DNA of 64,000 nucleotides, taken from contig JALOLR010000005.1 in the NCBI GenBank assembly GCA_025455885.1, positions 62,001 through 126,000 on the forward strand, written 5' to 3'. The position numbers were made by a program, and so were the translations under genes. Below, one piece after another: positions 53,121 through 61,733 of this stretch. Each line of letters begins with the position of its first letter. Positions within the stretch are counted from its first letter, which is position 1. The DNA is from Acidimicrobiales bacterium. GTDB lineage: Bacteria > Actinomycetota > Acidimicrobiia > Acidimicrobiales > Acidimicrobilacustridaceae. Under the pieces are notes generated by a model that did not search any database, was not told where the DNA came from, and was given only the letters and a program-made list of their open reading frames with translations.

Positions 53121-54497
53121 TCAGCGGCGGGGAACCAGCACCTCCGGGTTCAACACCGCGTCGGGGTCGAAGGCGCGGCGCAGCGCACGGAAGGCCTCCA
53201 GCTCCTCCGGACTGCGGGCGAGGTGCAGCCAGCGGTTCTTGGCCACCCCGATCCCGTGCTCGGCGCTGATCGAACCTCCCGACCGGGCGACGAGGCCGAG
53301 GACCGCGTCGTCGACGGTCTCGTCGTCGGGGTCGGTGCCGGTGACGTTGACGTGGACGTTGCCGTCGCCCACGTGGCCGAACAGCCAGGTGCGCGCCGCC
53401 GGGTCGACGGCCGCCACGACGGCGGGCACCTCGTCGAGGAACTCGGCCAGGGCGACCAGCGGGAGCGTCACGTCGAGCTTGTGGGGCACACCGTGGGTGG
53501 CGATGGCGGCGGTCTGTTCTTCGCGGAGCCTCCACAGCGCCGCGGCGCGCGGTGCGTCCTCCGCCACCGCGACGTCGGCGACCCCCTCGGCACCGGCCAC
53601 CCCGTCGGCCAGGTCCCCCGTCGGATCGGTCGACCCCGCCGCCTCCACGAGCACGTACCAGCGATGGGCGGCCGCGAAGGGGTCGCTCCCGCCGAAGACG
53701 CCCAGCACCGCCTCGAGCCCGTCACGTCCGAAGAGCTCGAGGGCCTCGATCCCCGCCACCTCCCGGCGCCACGCCGACGCCGCCGCCACGGCCGATGCGG
53801 CGTCGGCGAAGGCGCAGAGCGCCGTGGTGCGGTGCCGCGGTCGGGGCACCAGGGCGAGACGCACCGAGGTGACCACCCCGAGGGTGCCCTCGCTGCCGCA
53901 GAGGAGCCCGCCGAGGTCGTAGCCGGTGTTGTCCTTCACCAGCCCGCCGAGGTGGCGCACCACCGCGCCCGTACCGAGCACCGCCTCGTGGCCGACGACC
54001 TGGTGGCGCATCGACCCGTGGCGCACCACGCGCAGGCCGCCGGCGTTGGTGGCCACCATCCCACCGATCGTCGCCGAGTCCCGGGCGGCGAGGTCGACCC
54101 CGACGGTCAGGCCGTGCTCGGCGACGGCGGCCTGCACGGCGCCGAGCGGCGCGCCGGCCCCGACCGTGATCTGTCCCTGCAAGGGTTCGACAGCGCCGAC
54201 GTCGGCGAGTCGGCGCAGGGAGAGCACCAGCTCGCCCCGATGGGGCGTGGCGCCACCCACGAGGCCGGTGTTGCCCCCCTGGGGGACGAGGGCCAGACCG
54301 TGCCGGCGGCACAGGGTCACCACGGCGGCGACCTCCCCGGTCGAACCGGGCGAGACAAGTGCCGGGCTCGACCCCCGGAACCGGCCGGTCCAGTCGACGA
54401 CGTGGGGAGCGATGACCTCGGGGTCGGTCGACAGCCCGGCGGGCCCGGTGACGGCGAGCAGCTCGTTGCGCACGACGCTGGACAACCGGGTCGCCAT
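53121..54497 (-). CDS. FAD-binding oxidoreductase, GlcD/D-lactate dehydrogenase type
   Basis: A 458-residue VAO-type flavoprotein. The FAD motif PQGGNTGLVGGATP (about 71-84) and DSATIGGMVATNAGG are typical; the C-terminus has FGHVGDGNVHVN and ISAEHGIGVAKN. Members oxidise alpha-hydroxy acids such as D-lactate, glycolate or D-2-hydroxyglutarate. The start ATG 54497 follows a CACGAT box by 6 bases. Substrate unknown. Confidence 0.9.
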   Translation of the reverse strand: MATRLSSVVRNELLAVTGPAGLSTDPEVIAPHVVDWTGRFRGSSPALVSPGSTGEVAAVVTLCRRHGLALVPQGGNTGLVGGATPHRGELVLSLRRLADVGAVEPLQGQITVGAGAPLGAVQAAVAEHGLTVGVDLAARDSATIGGMVATNAGGLRVVRHGSMRHQVVGHEAVLGTGAVVRHLGGLVKDNTGYDLGGLLCGSEGTLGVVTSVRLALVPRPRHRTTALCAFADAASAVAAASAWRREVAGIEALELFGRDGLEAVLGVFGGSDPFAAAHRWYVLVEAAGSTDPTGDLADGVAGAEGVADVAVAEDAPRAAALWRLREEQTAAIATHGVPHKLDVTLPLVALAEFLDEVPAVVAAVDPAARTWLFGHVGDGNVHVNVTGTDPDDETVDDAVLGLVARSGGSISAEHGIGVAKNRWLHLARSPEELEAFRALRRAFDPDAVLNPEVLVPRR

Positions 54498-54503
54498 CAC
54501 CCC

Positions 54504-54509
54504 ATCGTG
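54504..54509 (-). promoter_or_regulatory. -10-like box (CACGAT) of the FAD oxidase gene
   Basis: The minus strand reads CACGAT, 6 bases before ATG 54497. The same hexamer sits at 39230-39235 (minus) and 61242-61247 (plus) at an identical distance from start codons. Confidence 0.35.
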
Positions 54510-54678
54510 CCCCCTCCGACGCCACCGGGTGGCACGAGCTGCGAAAGGTGCGACCCGGTGAGGCCGATGGAGAAGGGTGAACACTTCGCGCTCCGGCACC
54601 CTCGAGGCGTCGCGTGCCTTGCCTTCCCGTCCCGGGGGGGACGAGGCTGGTCGGGTGCGTCGATACCGGTCCGAGCCG

Positions 54679-56049
54679 ATGCACGAGCGTGCCCGCCTCC
54701 TCGTCACCGCCCTGGTCGTCGCGACGGCCGTCGCCACCGGTCCGGCGATCGCGGCGGCACAGACGACCCCGCCGAGCTCGGCGGTGACGACCGGTCAGGA
54801 CGCCGACCCGGCGCTCGTGGTCGACGACGCCCGGCTCCATCCGTCGTTGGCCGGCGTCCAGGTGACCGGCTCCGGACGCGCCGAAGTGGCCGACGCCTAC
54901 CGCGGGGCCCTCGCCAGGCGCGACACCGCCGCCACCGACCTGGCGGCGACGCAGGGCGAGCGGGCCGCAGCCGCCGACGAGCAGGTCAGGGTCACCGCCG
55001 TCGTCGACGAGGCGACGGCCGACCGCACGTCGGCAGAGGCCGAGGTCGTGTCACTGCGCGCCAGCCTCAGGGACCTCGCCGTGCAGAGCTACATGAGGGG
55101 CGGGACCACGGCCGGCGCCTCCGTCGACCTCGAGGCGGTCGACGCGGAGCTGCGCCAGCAGGCGATGGTCAACACCGTCAGCACGAACAAGGTCGAGGAG
55201 CTCCGACGAGCGATGGCGGTGATCGATCGGTCCACCCGGGCCATCGAGGAGGGCGCTCGAGCGCTGTCGACGCTCGGAGCGCGCCTCGACGAGCTCGCCA
55301 CCAGGGAGGCGGACCAGCAGCGACAGCTCTCGACCGCCGCGGGGGAGGTCGTCCGTACGCGCGCCACCCTGGCCGACTGGCGCCTCGGCTCCGATGTCGC
55401 CGGCACCGACATCCCGCTCGTCGTCCTCGACGCGTACGTGAAGGCCGCCGAGCGGACGGCCTTCGAACGGCCCGAGTGCGGCCTGCGCTGGTGGGGCCTC
55501 GCCGGGATCGGGAAGGTGGAGTCCCGGCACGCCACCTTCACCGGTACCCGTCCAGGGCCCGACGGCGTGACGCTGCGCCAGATCATCGGCATCCCTCTGG
55601 ACGGCACCAACAACACCGCGGTGATCCTCGACACCGACGCCGGTGCGCTCGACGGCGACATCTTCGTGGATCGCGCCGTGGGCCCGATGCAGTTCATCCC
55701 GGGGACCTGGCGGTCGCTGGGACGCGACGCCACCGGCGACGGTCGTGCCGACCCCCACAACATCTACGACGCCGCCCTCTCCGCGGCCGGCCTGCTCTGT
55801 CGGGCCGGCGGTGCCGGCCTCGACCAGCCCGAACCCCTGCGGCGCGCCGCACTGGGGTACAACGCCTCCGGCCCCTATGCCGACCTGGTGGTCCGCACCG
55901 CCCTCGACTACGCCGCCCGGGCCGACACCATCATCCCGCCTCCACCCCCGACGCCCGAACAGGAGCTGATGGCGGCCCTGGCGGCGGGCCTGCTCCCCCC
56001 GGTGGCGGCCCCCCCGACCGCCGCCGCCTCGGGCGCCGTGGGCCCGTGA
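54679..56049 (+). CDS. Secreted lytic transglycosylase-like protein with coiled coil
   Basis: A 456-residue exported protein. A signal peptide (RARLLVTALVVATAVATGPAIAAA) precedes a long coiled coil (about 75-235). The C-terminal domain has E281 in GIGKVESRHATF as the likely catalytic Glu of an MltB-type (SLT_2) transglycosylase, and AVGPMQFIPGTWRSLGRDATGDG fits that family. It would cleave peptidoglycan glycan strands. The start is ATG 54679 because the signal peptide begins there; GTG 54577 would add 34 unconserved residues. Confidence 0.82.
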   Translation: MHERARLLVTALVVATAVATGPAIAAAQTTPPSSAVTTGQDADPALVVDDARLHPSLAGVQVTGSGRAEVADAYRGALARRDTAATDLAATQGERAAAADEQVRVTAVVDEATADRTSAEAEVVSLRASLRDLAVQSYMRGGTTAGASVDLEAVDAELRQQAMVNTVSTNKVEELRRAMAVIDRSTRAIEEGARALSTLGARLDELATREADQQRQLSTAAGEVVRTRATLADWRLGSDVAGTDIPLVVLDAYVKAAERTAFERPECGLRWWGLAGIGKVESRHATFTGTRPGPDGVTLRQIIGIPLDGTNNTAVILDTDAGALDGDIFVDRAVGPMQFIPGTWRSLGRDATGDGRADPHNIYDAALSAAGLLCRAGGAGLDQPEPLRRAALGYNASGPYADLVVRTALDYAARADTIIPPPPPTPEQELMAALAAGLLPPVAAPPTAAASGAVGP

Positions 56050-56093
56050 GCGACGCGACCACCTGCGTCGGGTCGGCACCCGGACCAGGGTCG

Positions 56094-56122
56094 TTGACAC
56101 CGACCCGGGCCGTTCCTAACGT
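56094..56122 (+). promoter_or_regulatory. Promoter of the opp operon
   Basis: TTGACA at 56094-56099, a 17-base spacer, and TAACGT at 56117-56122. This is the best match to a housekeeping sigma consensus in the window. The start site would be at about 56129, followed by a leader of about 95 bases before the permease ATG. Confidence 0.75.
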
Positions 56123-56150
56123 CGACGCTGTGGCCGAGGTCACAGCGTCG
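56123..56150. promoter_or_regulatory. Operator palindrome at the opp start site
   Basis: CGACGCTGTG-GCCGAGGT-CACAGCGTCG, a perfect 10-bp inverted repeat beginning directly after the -10 box and covering the predicted start. It could bind a repressor dimer or form a 5' hairpin in the leader. Confidence 0.65.
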
Positions 56151-56224
56151 TCCCGGGTCTCGGGACCAGGGGGAAGCCGGGGACGGTGCGTGACGAGATC
56201 TAGATCGTGCGAGCGGGTCTCGCG

Positions 56225-57178
56225 ATGAGGTTCGTGCGCAAGAAGCTCCTGCAGCTGGTCATCGTGCTGTTCGCGGTCACCTTCCTGTCGTTCCTGATGC
56301 TCAACCTCCTCCCCGGCGACACCGCCGAGCGACTGTGCGCAGGGGCGGGCGGCGACGAGTGCGTCGAGCAGAAACGCGAGGAGCTGGGCCTCGACCGGCC
56401 GATCCCGATCCGCTACGCCGAGTGGCTGGGCAACGCCGTCACGGGCGACCTCGGCACGTCGGCCCGCAACCAGCAACCGGTGTGGGAAGCCATCACCCAA
56501 CGGCTGCCGGTCACGATCGAGCTGTTGCTCTACTCCCAGTTCATCGCCCTCGTCGTCGCGATCCCGATGGGGCTGCTCGCCGCGCAGCGCTCCGGCGGCA
56601 TCTTCGACCGTGCCTCGACCAGTCTGCTGTTCGGCCTCCTCTCGGTGCCGAACTTCATGCTGGCGCTGATCCTGTTGCTGATCTTCTCCAAACAGCTCGG
56701 GTGGTTCCCGGCCGTCGGCTACACGCCGTTCAGCGAGAACCCCCTCGAGAACCTCTGGTCGCTCTTCCTCCCCGCCCTCACCCTGGCGGTCGCCGAGATG
56801 GCGGTGTACATGCGCCTCCTGCGCACGGACCTCATCGCCACGCTCCAGGAGGACTACATCACCATGGCCAAGGCCAAGGGGATGCCGTCACGTCGCGTCC
56901 TCCTGCGCCACGCCTTCCGGCCGTCGACGTTCTCGCTCGTGACGGTCGTCGGGCTCAACTTCGGCCGACTCATCGGCGGCACGCTCATCGTCGAGGTGAT
57001 CTTCGCCCTGAACGGCCTGGGCAAGTACACGGTGGACTCGATCCTCGGCCAGGACTACATCCCGGTCCAGGGTGCGGTGCTCGTCATCGCCACCGGCTAC
57101 GTGCTCATCAACTTCGCCGTCGACCTCTTCTACGCCGTGCTCGACCCGAGGATCCGCCATGCCCGCGCGCTCACCTGA
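56225..57178 (+). CDS. Oligopeptide/dipeptide ABC transporter permease, DppB/OppB type
   Basis: A 317-residue membrane protein with six helices. The N-terminus is RFVRKKLLQLVIVLFAVTFLSFLMLNLLPGD, as in OppB/DppB. The EAA loop (MAKAKGMPSRRVLLRHAFRP) contacts the ATPases. It forms half of the pore for peptides or related compounds. ATG 56225 was preferred over GTG 56207, which lies in a GATCTAGATC palindrome. First gene of the operon; no substrate-binding protein gene precedes it. Confidence 0.92.
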   Translation: MRFVRKKLLQLVIVLFAVTFLSFLMLNLLPGDTAERLCAGAGGDECVEQKREELGLDRPIPIRYAEWLGNAVTGDLGTSARNQQPVWEAITQRLPVTIELLLYSQFIALVVAIPMGLLAAQRSGGIFDRASTSLLFGLLSVPNFMLALILLLIFSKQLGWFPAVGYTPFSENPLENLWSLFLPALTLAVAEMAVYMRLLRTDLIATLQEDYITMAKAKGMPSRRVLLRHAFRPSTFSLVTVVGLNFGRLIGGTLIVEVIFALNGLGKYTVDSILGQDYIPVQGAVLVIATGYVLINFAVDLFYAVLDPRIRHARALT

Positions 57179-58145
57179 CGACCGGGCCATGCCCAGCCCG
57201 ACGGGCTCCACCCTCTTCTCCGGCTCCGGCGACCTGGCCACCGAGGTCTCCGGGATCGCCGACGGCGACGCCTTCGTCCTCGATCTCCTCCACGAGCTCG
57301 ATCCCGACCAGGTCGACACCACCGTCGCCAGGCGGCGCCTCGGTCCGGCGTTCTGGGTGGCGGGAGGCTGGTTCTCCCTCGTGGCGATCCTCGCCCTGCT
57401 CGCCCCCGTGCTCCCCCTCGACGACCCGAGCCTCCCTGCCGGCGCCCCCCGCCAGTCCCCCAACGCCGAGTTCTGGTTCGGCACCGACATGCTGGGACGC
57501 GACATCTTCAGCCGGGTCATCTGGGGGGGCCGCGTCTCTCTCGTCGTCGGCTTCGCCTCGATCCTGCTGGGCCTGGCCATCGGCGGCACGATCGGTGTCC
57601 TCGCCGGCTTCTTCAAGCGCCGCACCGAGACCGTCCTCATGGGCTCGATGGACGTGCTGTTGGCGTTCCCTTCCCTGCTCCTCGCGCTGGTCATCGTGAG
57701 CTTCACCGGCGACAGCAGCATCACCAACGTGGTGCTCGCCATCGGCATCGTCTCGATCGCCCCCGTGGCGCGACTGGTGCGGGCCTCGACGCTCGTCTTC
57801 AGCGAGCGCGAGTTCGTCACCGCCGCCCGCTCGCTCGGCGCGTCGAACGGGCGGATCATCACCCGCGAGATCCTGCCGAACGTCATGCTCCCGGTGCTGT
57901 CCTTCGCGATCATCGGCATCGCGGTGGCCATCATCGCCGAGGGCGGCCTCGCCTTCCTCGGTCTCTCGGTGCCGCCGCCCACCCCGACGTGGGGCGGGAT
58001 GATCAACGACGGGCGAGCCCAACTCGACACCTATCCCTACATGTCGTTGATCCCGTGCTTCGTGATGTTCCTCACGGTCCTGTCGCTGAACCTCGCCGGT
58101 GACCGGATCAGGGAGTACTTCGACATCAAGGAGGGCGCACTGTGA
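57159..58145 (+). CDS. Oligopeptide ABC transporter permease, DppC/OppC type
   Basis: A 328-residue permease with an N-terminal cytoplasmic extension of about 65 residues. A first helix (WVAGGWFSLVAILALLAPVLPL) and the periplasmic FWFGTDMLGRDIFSRVIWGGRVSL mark OppC. The EAA loop is TAARSLGASNGRIITREILPN. The start ATG 57159 overlaps the end of the first permease by 20 bases; ATG 57189 is an alternative. It forms the second pore half. Confidence 0.93.
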   Translation: MPARSPDDRAMPSPTGSTLFSGSGDLATEVSGIADGDAFVLDLLHELDPDQVDTTVARRRLGPAFWVAGGWFSLVAILALLAPVLPLDDPSLPAGAPRQSPNAEFWFGTDMLGRDIFSRVIWGGRVSLVVGFASILLGLAIGGTIGVLAGFFKRRTETVLMGSMDVLLAFPSLLLALVIVSFTGDSSITNVVLAIGIVSIAPVARLVRASTLVFSEREFVTAARSLGASNGRIITREILPNVMLPVLSFAIIGIAVAIIAEGGLAFLGLSVPPPTPTWGGMINDGRAQLDTYPYMSLIPCFVMFLTVLSLNLAGDRIREYFDIKEGAL

Positions 58146-59419
58146 CCTCGAAGGTCATCACCGCCCCCGGCGACGCCCGAGGCGTCGCCTCCGACCACCG
58201 CCTCCTCGAGGTGGAGGACCTGCGCACCTGGTTCCGCACCGATCGAGGGACCGTCAAGGCGGTGGACGGGGTGTCGCTCACGCTCGACCGCGGCATGACC
58301 CTCGGCGTCGTGGGCGAGTCCGGCTCGGGCAAGACGATCCTGTCGCGCTCGGTCATGGGCCTCCTCCCGGCCCGCAACACCATCCGCACGGGCCGGGTTC
58401 GCTACGAGGGCGTCGACATCGTCGACTACGACCAGCACCAGATGCGCGACATCTGGGGCGCCGAGATGGCGATGGTCTTCCAGGACCCGATGACCTCGCT
58501 CAACCCGGTCATGAAGATCGGCCACCAGATCACCGAGTCGCTCGTCCACCACCTGCGCATGGGCAAGTCCGACGCCAAGCAGACCGCCATCGCGCTCCTG
58601 GCCTCCGTCGGCATCCCCGAGCCGGCGCAGCGCTTCGACGAGTACCCCCACCAGCTCTCCGGCGGCATGCGTCAGCGGGTGACCATCGCCATCGCGCTCG
58701 CCTGCGGCCCGAAGCTCCTCTTCGCCGACGAGCCGACGACCGCCCTGGACGTGACCGTGCAGGCCCAGATCCTCGACCTGCTCGCCGCCCAGCAACGGGA
58801 ACGGCACATGGCGATGATCCTCGTCACCCACGACCTCGGGGTGGTGGCGGGTCGTACCGACGAGATCCTCGTGATGTACGGCGGCAAGGTCGTCGAGCAC
58901 GCCCCCACGACCGCGCTCTTCGATCAGGTGAAGATGCCGTACACCGAGGCGCTCCTGCGGTCCATCCCCAAGCTGGACATGGCCAGCCACACCCGGCTCG
59001 ACGCCATCCCGGGACGCCCGCCCGACCTGGTGAACCAGCCGGCCGGCTGCAACTTCGCGCCCCGCTGCCGCTACGTGCAGCCGCGCTGCCTGCGCGAGGA
59101 GCCGCCGCTGCTCACCATCGGCACCACCGGGCACCGCTACCGCTGCTGGTTCCCCGTCGGGACGGCCGAGGGCAGCGAGGCGCTGGCCCGCAACACCGCG
59201 CTCGCGGCCGGATCCGACGACATCGCCGCGGCCGGCCTGAAGGCGGCGACCGACGCCCTCGGCACCGCTCCGCGCCGCCCCGACGGGCCCCCGGCCGCCC
59301 CCGCCCCGCCGGTCAGCCCGTCCGCCGCCGACCTCACGTCCGCCGATGACGGGGTCACACCCACGGCGGCCACCGACACGGGAACCCCGGACACGGCGGT
59401 CACCGCCGAGGAGTCCTGA
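58142..59419 (+). CDS. Oligopeptide ABC transporter ATPase, DppD/OppD type
   Basis: A 425-residue ATPase: Walker A GESGSGKT, the signature LSGGMRQRV, and Walker B LLFADEPTT. The C-terminal Cys region CNFAPRCRYVQPRC (oligopeptide-transporter C-terminal motif) may bind an iron-sulfur cluster. A 90-residue Ala/Pro tail is unusual. The GTG start overlaps the previous stop (GTGA). Confidence 0.94.
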   Translation: MTSKVITAPGDARGVASDHRLLEVEDLRTWFRTDRGTVKAVDGVSLTLDRGMTLGVVGESGSGKTILSRSVMGLLPARNTIRTGRVRYEGVDIVDYDQHQMRDIWGAEMAMVFQDPMTSLNPVMKIGHQITESLVHHLRMGKSDAKQTAIALLASVGIPEPAQRFDEYPHQLSGGMRQRVTIAIALACGPKLLFADEPTTALDVTVQAQILDLLAAQQRERHMAMILVTHDLGVVAGRTDEILVMYGGKVVEHAPTTALFDQVKMPYTEALLRSIPKLDMASHTRLDAIPGRPPDLVNQPAGCNFAPRCRYVQPRCLREEPPLLTIGTTGHRYRCWFPVGTAEGSEALARNTALAAGSDDIAAAGLKAATDALGTAPRRPDGPPAAPAPPVSPSAADLTSADDGVTPTAATDTGTPDTAVTAEES

Positions 59420-59420
59420 G

Positions 59421-60479
59421 ATGGCCGGGAGCGGGACCGCCCACCTCCGCGACGACGGTGACGTCGTCCTGCGCGCCGAGAACCTCGTCGTCGAGTTCCC
59501 CCTCGGGGGGACGGGGCTGAAGGTGAACGCCGTGTCCGACGTCAGCCTCGACGTGATGCGCGGCGAGACCCTCGGATTGGTCGGCGAGTCGGGCTGCGGG
59601 AAGTCGACCACGGGTCGGGCCCTGATCCAGATGCCCCCTCCCACCAGCGGGACGGTCCACTACGAGCAGCGGGACCTCACCGCCATGTCGTCCGCGGAGC
59701 TGCGCAAGGTCCGCCCCGAGATGCAGATGATCTTCCAGGACCCGATCTCGTCGCTGAACCCCCGCCGCAAGGTGGGCGACATCGTGGCCGAGCCGCTGCG
59801 CATCTGGAACCGGGGCACCGCCGAGGAGCAGCGGGCCCTCGTCACCGAGACCCTCGAGGCGGTGGGCATCGACCCGGCCGCAGCCGTCGATCGACGCCCC
59901 CACCAGTTCTCGGGTGGGCAGTGCCAGCGGATCTGCGTGGCACGCGCGCTCATGCTCGACCCGAAGCTCATCATCTGCGACGAGCCCGTGTCGGCCCTCG
60001 ACGTGTCGGTGCAGGCGCAGATCCTCAACCTGCTCGAGGACATGAAGGCCCGGTACGGGCTCACCCTGGTCTTCATCGCCCACGACCTCGCCGTCGTGAA
60101 GAACGTGAGCGACCGGGTGGCGGTGATGTACCTCGGCAAGCTCTGCGAGGTGGCCGAACCCGACGAGCTGTACGCCCATCCGGCTCATCCCTACACCGCG
60201 GCCCTGCTCTCGTCGATCCCGGTACCGGACCCGACCGCCGAGGTCACCGCCGAGCCGCTGGCGGGTGAGCTCCCGTCGCCGGTCGCCCCGCCGAGCGGCT
60301 GTCGCTTCCGGACCCGGTGCCCCCTGGCCCAGGACCTCTGCGCCCAGGTGGAGCCGGTGATGCGCGAGGTCCGACCGGGCCACCACGTGGCGTGCCACTT
60401 CCCCCTCGAGGGCGGGGACGGCGTCGCCTCGCCGACACCCGGCGCCTCGGCCCCCGGACCCGCAGAGCCGACCGTCTGA
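59421..60479 (+). CDS. Oligopeptide ABC transporter ATPase, DppF/OppF type
   Basis: A 352-residue ATPase with Walker A GESGCGKST, the signature FSGGQCQRI and Walker B LIICDEPVSALD. The C-terminal CRFRTRCPLAQDLC motif is the OppF type. It pairs with the OppD-type ATPase to energise import. ATG start after GAGGAG, 1 base after the OppD-type gene. A large hairpin follows 7 bases after its stop. Confidence 0.94.
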   Translation: MAGSGTAHLRDDGDVVLRAENLVVEFPLGGTGLKVNAVSDVSLDVMRGETLGLVGESGCGKSTTGRALIQMPPPTSGTVHYEQRDLTAMSSAELRKVRPEMQMIFQDPISSLNPRRKVGDIVAEPLRIWNRGTAEEQRALVTETLEAVGIDPAAAVDRRPHQFSGGQCQRICVARALMLDPKLIICDEPVSALDVSVQAQILNLLEDMKARYGLTLVFIAHDLAVVKNVSDRVAVMYLGKLCEVAEPDELYAHPAHPYTAALLSSIPVPDPTAEVTAEPLAGELPSPVAPPSGCRFRTRCPLAQDLCAQVEPVMREVRPGHHVACHFPLEGGDGVASPTPGASAPGPAEPTV

Positions 60480-60486
60480 ACCCCGA

Positions 60487-60532
60487 ACTGTTGAGTGCTC
60501 AGCTCGCCCAGCCGAGCGGGGCGCTCAACAGT
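60487..60532. terminator. Long hairpin, terminator after the opp operon
   Basis: Bases 60487-60506 pair with 60513-60532: a 20-step stem with two G-U pairs and one A-G mismatch, closed by a 6-base loop (CCCAGC). Its outer 9 bp (ACTGTTGAG/CTCAACAGT) are perfect. No T-run follows on either side. It lies between the converging OppF-type gene and the DNA glycosylase gene and could end both transcripts. Confidence 0.65.
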
Positions 60533-60546
60533 CCGTCGAGGTTCGG

Positions 60547-61170
60547 TCAGTCGTCGCCGTCGGCGGCGGCCCACAGGTACCAGGCGGCCACGCTGCGGTG
60601 GGGCCGGAACCGGTCCCCCAGCACCTCCAGCTCGCCCGGGGTGGGGGGCGTGGCCCAGCCGTAGGCGCGCCCCCAGCCGTTGCGCACCCCGAGATCCCCC
60701 ACCGGCCACACATCGGGCCGGTCGAGGGCGAACATCAGGAACATCTGGGCGGTCCACGGGCCGATGCCCCGCACCTGGACGAGCTCGGCGACCACCGCGT
60801 CGTCGTCCCGACGCCCGACGCGGTCGAGTCGCACCCGTCCGTCGGCGACGTGGGCAGCCAGGTCGACGAGGGCCGCCAGCTTGGCGCCCGACAGCCCGGC
60901 TGCCCGGAGAGCCTCCGGGTCCGTCCCGAGGAGGGCGTCGGCGGTGACGTCACCCCCGACGGCGGTCCGGGTCCGCTCCCAGATGGACCGGGCGGCGGCC
61001 CCGGCGAGCTGCTGGTGGACGATCGAGTGAGCCAGGCGTTCGAAGCGGGCCGCGACGGGGGCGGGGCGCTCGAGGCGGACGGGACCGTGACGCTCGACGA
61101 GTGCGGCCATCACGGGGTCGGCGGCGCTGACGGCGGCCATGGCCTCGCGGTGGTGTCGGCGGACGCGCAT
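60547..61170 (-). CDS. HhH-GPD DNA glycosylase, AlkA/3-methyladenine type
   Basis: A 207-residue protein with the helix-hairpin-helix LVQVRGIGPWTAQMFLMFAL (131-150) and the catalytic Asp D159 (PVGDLGV). FERLAHSIVHQQLAG is the early domain. It excises alkylated or other damaged bases. K97 is not a lysine nucleophile in the normal place, so a monofunctional glycosylase is likely. ATG start with a TAGGAT box 8 bases upstream. Confidence 0.9.
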   Translation of the reverse strand: MRVRRHHREAMAAVSAADPVMAALVERHGPVRLERPAPVAARFERLAHSIVHQQLAGAAARSIWERTRTAVGGDVTADALLGTDPEALRAAGLSGAKLAALVDLAAHVADGRVRLDRVGRRDDDAVVAELVQVRGIGPWTAQMFLMFALDRPDVWPVGDLGVRNGWGRAYGWATPPTPGELEVLGDRFRPHRSVAAWYLWAAADGDD

Positions 61171-61178
61171 GGCCGGGG

Positions 61179-61184
61179 ATCCTA
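61179..61184 (-). promoter_or_regulatory. -10 box (TAGGAT) of the glycosylase gene
   Basis: The minus strand reads TAGGAT, 8 bases before the ATG at 61170. Confidence 0.5.
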
Positions 61185-61241
61185 CGGTCGGCCGGAGGGG
61201 GGATGGCCGGAGGGGGGACGGGCGGGGCGAGGTCCGTGTGC

Positions 61242-61247
61242 CACGAT
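61242..61247 (+). promoter_or_regulatory. -10-like box (CACGAT) of the cyclophilin gene
   Basis: CACGAT is 6 bases before ATG 61254, the same layout as at 39230 and 54504. Confidence 0.35.
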
Positions 61248-61253
61248 GCACCC

Positions 61254-61733
61254 ATGCCGACACCACCCGAGATGGCCATCGACACCGACACGATCTACCG
61301 CGCCACGATCACCACCGAACGCGGGACGATCGTCGCCGACCTCGATCCGCGCATCGCCCCGATCACCGTCAACAACTTCGTGGGCCTGGCCCGCCAGGGC
61401 TACTACGACGGACTCACGTTCCACCGGGTCGAGCCGGGCTTCGTGATCCAGGGCGGTTGCCCCGAGGGCAGCGGTCGGGGCGGCCCGGGCTACAAGTTCC
61501 AGGACGAGCCGGTGCAGGGCAACTACCGAGAGGGTGCGGTGGCCATGGCCAACGCCGGCCCGGACACGAACGGCTCGCAGTTCTTCATCTGCCTGAACGA
61601 CCTCACCGGCCGGCTGCCGAAGCAGTACAACCTGTTCGGCCACGTCGTGTCGGGCCTCGACGTCGTGCAGGCCACCAAGCGGGGCGACGTGATGCAGACC
61701 GTGGTGATCGAGGAACGCCCCGTCGACGCATGA
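61254..61733 (+). CDS. Peptidyl-prolyl cis-trans isomerase (cyclophilin)
   Basis: A 159-residue cyclophilin. The core is FHRVEPGFVIQGGCPEG, then FQDEPV, AMANAGPDTNGSQFFI and LFGHVVSGLDVV. It catalyses proline isomerisation in folding. No signal peptide. ATG 61254 with a CACGAT box 6 bases upstream. Its TGA overlaps the ATG of the next gene (ATGA). Confidence 0.94.
   Translation: MPTPPEMAIDTDTIYRATITTERGTIVADLDPRIAPITVNNFVGLARQGYYDGLTFHRVEPGFVIQGGCPEGSGRGGPGYKFQDEPVQGNYREGAVAMANAGPDTNGSQFFICLNDLTGRLPKQYNLFGHVVSGLDVVQATKRGDVMQTVVIEERPVDA

Noticed and set aside
56197-56206. GATCTAGATC palindrome before the first permease gene
   Set aside because: Ten bases of AT-containing palindrome without context; no ribosome or regulator motif recognised, so not called a site.
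53223-56228. A 1001-codon plus-strand frame spanning the FAD oxidase and transglycosylase genes
   Set aside because: It runs through two genes of opposite orientation in wrong frames and has no recognisable domain.
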